The position numbers and the translations under genes were made by a program. From positions 2,685,478 to 2,749,477 of the forward strand of contig JAQFVV010006231.1 in assembly GCA_028023455.1 (NCBI GenBank): DNA of 64,000 nt, written 5' to 3'. Every line of letters starts with the position of its first letter. Position 1 is the stretch's first letter. Below the pieces are notes generated by a model, which was given only the letters and a program-made list of their open reading frames with translations, was not told where the DNA came from and did no database searches. Shown here piece after piece: positions 60,020 through 64,000 of this stretch. The DNA is from Epiperipatus broadwayi. Taxonomy: Eukaryota > Onychophora > Udeonychophora > Euonychophora > Peripatidae.

Positions 60020-60608
60020 TGCAGACATATAATATTTTAAAATCTCAAATTGGGTCAGAAATACTAGCTGACTTGAATTTTGAGAAGGTGTTGGCGATTC
60101 TCACAGAATATTTTCCCCCAAAACCGCTAACAATAATGCAGAGATATTATTTTCAATTTCTGTATCCAAGCAGAGGGTCAAAAAGCTAAAGAATTTGCAA
60201 CATGAATCCAGGCATTAGCACTCATGTGTGATTTTAAAGAGTTCTTAAATGAAGCACTACGCGATCATTTCATTTATGGGATGAATGATCATAATTTAAG
60301 ACTCAAACTAATAATAACACTGGATATAGATTTTGAAATGGATCTAGCTCAAGCCATGCTGGTAGAATCTATAGCATATCAAGTGAGGCTATTAAAATAA
60401 ATAAATTTTACCATTCAAAAAGTTGAACAGAAGACTGAGTCTGTCAATTATTCAGTTAGTTCAACAACGAGTGATAAGCATTGTTATAGGTGTGATGAAT
60501 TAATGCACATGCAAACAGAATGTCCACACCTCCATTCTGTGTGCTCATTTTGCAAGCAAGTTGGTCATATAAGATCTGCATGCCTAAACTTAAAGAGAAA
60601 CAACTGAT
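59868..60608 (+). pseudogene. gypsy gag with two zinc knuckles
   Basis: Starts MANIIGLMEAFDPGFSENWS and continues, across a one-base insertion near 59977 and another shift near 60170, through ILADLNFEKVLAILTEYFPP and FKEFLNEALRDHFIYGMN (the capsid-like retrotransposon gag domain). It ends with two C-x2-C-x4-H-x4-C knuckles, CYRCDELMHMQTEC and CSFCKQVGHIRSAC (60482-60586). Gag would assemble the particle and package RNA. A truncated first copy of its beginning sits in the upstream duplication (59563-59719) and ends in TAA. The gene is non-functional. Confidence 0.8.
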
Positions 60609-60848
60609 ATGAGAATGGAAAAATCCATTCCAAAAAACAAGGGCAACTATAAGAAATATAAACAAGTTGCCAGTATAAATCATAATAAGAATGATCAGTC
60701 TCGATTTATACATAGTATTATAATTAATGATACACCAATGAGAATAGAAATGGACACAGGGTCTGCAGTGTCTATTGTTTCAAAAAGATCTGGGTTATCA
60801 TTAATAAAAATAATAAATATAAACTGCAATCTAGCACCAGGACTATAA
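60609..60848 (+). pseudogene. gypsy aspartic protease, N-terminal half
   Basis: Contains FIHSIIINDTPMRIEMDTGS followed by AVSIVS: the D-T-G-S active site of retroviral-type aspartic proteases, at about 60752. It would cut the polyprotein. A stop (TAA at 60846-60848) interrupts it. Confidence 0.75.
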
Positions 60849-60878
60849 CAGATTATCAGGGGGGAAAAAATAAAACTT

Positions 60879-61292
60879 TTGGGTCAGACAAGAGTCAAAA
60901 TTACTAGGCCTAACAAAGCTATACACCTACCACTGGTAGTGGCATCAGGTGATCACAACAAATTATTAAACCATAACTGGTTCAGTCACTTAGGCTTTGC
61001 AATAACAAAGGTGAACCAGATCACAACATTAACTAAATTAAAACCTAATTACTCAGAAGTCAACAAAAAGATGATAACAAAAATAAATATGGGAATCTGG
61101 AACATCAGGATTTCCAGAACACCACTAGCTTTGCAGACTAAAGTGTTATGGAGAATGTATAGAGGACCCACTAAATGGATCCCAGCAGTCATAAGTCAAC
61201 AGAAAGGACTCCATATCATTGTAGTCAAAACAGCAGATGGATGTCAATTTGACATCATTACCATCAAAAGCAACTTAGACTGGATTATATAG
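60879..61292 (+). pseudogene. gypsy protease end fused to integrase tail
   Basis: The frame reads HLPLVVASGDHNKLLNHNWF, the LP..VV.G....LLG.NW end of the protease. After a ~45-residue stretch it continues with PLALQTKVLWRMYRGPTKWI and PAVISQQKG, the C-terminal integrase motif (V..R.Y.G..KW..G.I). The reverse transcriptase, RNase H and integrase core that should lie between are absent, so a deletion joined the two ends in one open frame. It is a deletion product, not a new gene. Confidence 0.75.
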
Positions 61293-61445
61293 ATGCAACC
61301 ATAGTGAGTGAATGTCCAGGGACAAGCAGTGCAAGCAAGGAGGACCAACAAACCAAAGGCGGCAGCAAACCAGAACCAGCACCAAAGTGTATTAGTCATC
61401 CTCCAGCACACCTGCATGACTATGTTCTCTAAGGCAAAATTTTAG

Positions 61446-61458
61446 CCAGGGGGAGGGA
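61446..61458 (+). other. Polypurine tract
   Basis: CCAGGGGGAGGGA directly before the 3' LTR; used to prime second-strand synthesis in such elements. Confidence 0.65.
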
Positions 61459-62033
61459 TCTTATAGTCCTCCTTCCTCTCAGAAGTAGCTATTTCAGATT
61501 CCTTCTTATCTGATAGCCAATGATTATTACAGGCCAATAAGCAACAATGCTTGCTGAATCTGAGTGTTTTCAGTAAGATCAGGGATCTGGCTATAAATAG
61601 TTAGCATTTTGTGAGAATTAGGGAAGAACGTCTGTCTAACCTGAAAAGACTGTATGCATTCTCCCAGGGAAGCTCTGCTAACCTGAACAACAGTCAGCAT
61701 TCCCACTAATAGCAATCCACTATTTGTCTACACAACTAGGCAGGTCCACAGAGGGACCGATTGCTGCTAAGACTACTGTTGACTCGAGGCAAGCTATCTT
61801 GTACAGCCGGAAGAGTCATTCTCCCGACCTGCAAGGCAAGCTATCAGGTGTAGCTGGAAGTGGAAGAACCATAAGACTCAGATTTAAGAGTTCCAGTATA
61901 ACTATTATTTATTGTATATATAGTATATAATTTATTGTATATAGTTGTGAATAATAAATATTATATTAATTGTAATACTGATATTAGTATTAATTTCTGT
62001 AGGTTGGGTCTGTAAACCAGACCAAACATAACA
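61459..62033 (+). repeat. 3' LTR of the gypsy element
   Basis: Begins TCTTATAGTCCTCC and ends CAGACCAAACATAACA. Compared with the 5' LTR it has a ~50-bp deletion near its start and a short TATATAGTATATAATTTATTG duplication near 61915-61940. Confidence 0.85.
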
Positions 62034-62704
62034 TTAAATGTACTTATATAATCTATTGATTCCTAATATAATCTAGAACAGCAGTCAGCAAGCATGGTCT
62101 GTGGTGTAATTTTAATGGTCCACAAAGAAATTCAGATATTATGTAAATTTGCTAAGCTCATTTAATAAAATTTTTAAATAAAAAATAAATTTTGTTTAAA
62201 CCATATTATTATATGTACAATAGAATAAGAATATTATATTGCTAATTGATTTGTTACAAAATATACTACTGAGATTTGCAAAACATCTACCTCAAAGGCG
62301 TTTAATTAGCCCCTACTCGGTCAACAGCATAGAAAAAATACCAAAATAAGAATACCAAATTCTGTACAACTGATTAGGCATCAGATTTGATTATGGCACA
62401 TCCTTGGTAATTGGTGAACTAAAACTCAAAAATTTTATTAAGAATTTTGAAGGAAACACATCTTTAAAAATTATTAAAGTATAGAATACTATTCATTATT
62501 AATCTTAAATAATTTTTGTAGATACAAATTAGAAAAATTTTATATATATAATGTAACAAATACGTATTTATATATAGCTAAATTATACATGCGTGTGTAT
62601 TTTGATATTAACACAAATATTAGAGTTTTACAAATATGTATTTATACATTCATTTATTTTTATGAAATAAAATGAACATTATATTAACAAAAACAATATA
62701 TAAC
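62034..62704. other. No gene recognised
   Basis: AT-rich. Starts with a CAGCAGTCAGCAAGCATGGT stretch near 62090 that resembles a hAT end, but its partner was not found. Confidence 0.35.
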
Positions 62705-63045
62705 ATGATGAGAATGTCGACATTAGTGTGGGCTTTGAGCATTCCATCATCAGATTTTCAATATGATGGACAGCTGAAGAGTTGGAGGGTGGAGTGGATT
62801 GAAGCCTGTCCATTAAAGTATGAAGATTGGCTATCTTAATATAAATCTCAGCACTTATTGTATATATGTATAGAGATGATAATCTGGACTCACTGACGAG
62901 TACTGATTTAGCACGAAATACGTTATTGTTGATTATTTATCTTTTAAACATATATGTGGTCAAGTGTATCAGTGTTATGAGATAGTGTGGAGAGTTGAGG
63001 GTCGGGTGAAAGTCTGAGCTCAAAATACTCTATATATTGCATTGT
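62705..63045 (+). repeat. Dispersed palindromic family, one arm plus core
   Basis: CATCATCAGATTTTCAATAT, AGCTGAAGAGTTGGAGGGTG, CTGACGAGTACTGATTTAGC and GAAAGTCTGAGCTCAAAATA occur in the same order as in 13978-14330. The two copies share a GGTGGAGT(A/G)GATTGAAGCC-type stretch not seen in the others, so they may form a subfamily. Confidence 0.7.
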
Positions 63046-63349
63046 TTGTACAGGTATATATATATATAGCCTGTATGTTAGATATTAAATAATTCTTCAA
63101 TAAATTATAAATACAAACTTAGTTTTACTTTCATATAACTCAAAATTAAAACAAATAATTACAAAAAAACTTACAGAAATTATATAATATAATATTCTAA
63201 TTAATTTTGTATTTTAAGTTCAATATTACAATTATTTAAGTATTTCTTTATATTTATATCTAATAAATCTGATTCCATTTACAACGACCTACTTCTGTGA
63301 AAAAACATTCTCAACTGGTAACAGCTATTAAAAACAAGTATCGCTCGGT
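63046..63349. other. No gene recognised
   Basis: AT-rich, with a short TATATATA run near 63055. Confidence 0.4.
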
Positions 63350-64000
63350 TTGAAATCATCATCATCATCATCAACTATTATCAATCCACTGCAGGATGAA
63401 GGTCTCTCCAAGTTTAATCCATCTTCTCCGATCTTTAGCTTCTCTTCTCCACAACACCCCTGCACATTTTCTTATTTCATCCATCCATCTCACATGTGGT
63501 CTCTTTCTGGGTCTTTTACAATCTCTTGGAATCAAGTTTAAAATTTCAATTGTCCATCTATTATCATCTCTTCTAGCAATATGTCCAGCCCAACTCCATT
63601 TTAATCTTTTAATTTTTTCAATAAGGTCAGTAACACCTGTTTGTTGTCTTACCCATACATTGCGTTTTCGATCTCTTCTTGTTACTCCCAACATACATCT
63701 CTCCATACTCCTTTGAGTGGTCTGAAGTCTCTGTATTGCTCTTCTATTAAGTGTCCAAGTCTCAGATCCATAAGTAAGAACTGGTAAAACACATTTGTTA
63801 AAAACCATCCTTTTCAAACACATAGGCATATTTCCTTTTAGTATCAAGTTATTTCTACCAAAAGCACTCCAACCAAGTTTAATTCTATGATTAATTTCCT
63901 CCATTATGTTTCCATGTGTATTAATAATCTGACCAAGGTATTTGTAACTGTTAACTTCTTCTAATTCTTCCTAATCAATCTTTATTTTCATATTTTGAGC
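63350..64000 (-). mobile_element. Third RTE-type element, 3' end, continues beyond the window
   Basis: Minus-strand copy of the family at 15551-18839. Its 3' tail of TGATGATGATGATGA is at 63356-63373. The stop codon is at 63371 and the reading frame is open up to about 63980. The protein reads NSYKYLGQIIN, VLTYGSETWTL, TGVTDLIEKIKRLKWSWAGH and ends FILQWIDNS, almost identical to the first copy. One in-frame TAG is seen near 63974, where the first copy has TAT. This is the youngest-looking of the three copies. Confidence 0.85.

Larger units (their letters stand above)
58342..62033 (+). mobile_element. Ty3/gypsy LTR retrotransposon (Mag-like), internally deleted
   Basis: Two LTRs (58342-58944 and 61459-62033) flank a primer-binding site, gag, a protease active site and then directly the tail of integrase. 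The reverse transcriptase, RNase H and integrase core, normally about 3 kb, are missing. Two zinc knuckles in gag, a tRNA-Ser-like primer site and the YRG..KW.PA.I integrase tail fit the Mag lineage (inference). A clean target-site duplication was not found: flanks are TTAG before and TTAA after. The leader and the start of gag each contain a tandem duplication. Confidence 0.85.

Noticed and set aside
60879-61292. A novel chimeric gene
   Set aside because: Both halves belong to the pol gene of the surrounding gypsy element; a deletion explains it.
62090-62330. A hAT transposon starting CAGCAGTCAGCAAGCATGG
   Set aside because: No inverted partner and no 8-bp duplication could be found; only a weak resemblance to a hAT terminus.

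Overview
This window is AT-rich nuclear DNA from an animal, most likely an invertebrate. Three things point that way: (i) two coding exons with GT/AG splice borders from a phospholipase D1/2-type gene, separated by an intron of about 13.7 kb; (ii) a dense metazoan mix of mobile elements (RTE-type, L1/Tx1-like and R2-like LINE remains, tRNA-derived SINEs, Penelope-like, mariner, Merlin and hAT elements, Ty3/gypsy); (iii) no operons or ribosome-binding sites. The exact taxon cannot be read from the sequence. An arthropod or other long-intron invertebrate would fit.

Layout: 1-2692 is an LTR element with no coding interior, cut by the left edge. 2.7-7.6 kb is intergenic or intronic DNA with small tandem duplications. 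7.68-8.02 kb is the GIY-YIG end of a Penelope-like element. 8-15.5 kb has no recognisable gene but holds two large inverted-repeat structures (12.6-13.2 kb and 14.76-15.54 kb). 15.55-18.84 kb is a full-length RTE-type LINE with a perfect 12-bp target-site duplication. 19-20.4 kb is a decayed reverse transcriptase on the minus strand, and 22.7-23.7 kb is the 3' end of another LINE on the minus strand. 28.4-30.0 kb is the 5' half of an L1/Tx1-like LINE on the minus strand, ended by a very long ATT/TGA microsatellite. 31.8-41 kb is a MITE- and palindrome-rich tract containing the first PLD exon (34205-34354). 41.5-44.4 kb is a second, much more decayed RTE copy. The second PLD exon is at 48081-48164, followed by a 398-bp hAT MITE with a perfect 8-bp duplication. 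50-58 kb holds more inverted repeats, a Merlin transposase relic, a SINE with a perfect 14-bp duplication and a mariner relic. 58.3-62.0 kb is an internally deleted Ty3/gypsy element with both LTRs. The right edge carries the 3' end of a third RTE copy on the minus strand.

The only confidently identified host gene is the PLD gene on the plus strand. The two exons join in frame, both introns are phase 2, and both split a tryptophan codon as TG|G. The next PLD exon was not found before 64000, so that intron is at least 15.8 kb. Several further short stretches look like host exons of unknown family: 22155-22398 minus, 32201-32462 plus, 53718-53841 minus with a poly(A) signal, and 44672-44754 plus, which could be an alternative first exon of the PLD gene. 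Almost everything else is mobile-element sequence. No new multi-gene system was found; the most unusual features are the exon candidates, the large palindromes and a hammerhead-like motif shared by three dispersed repeats.
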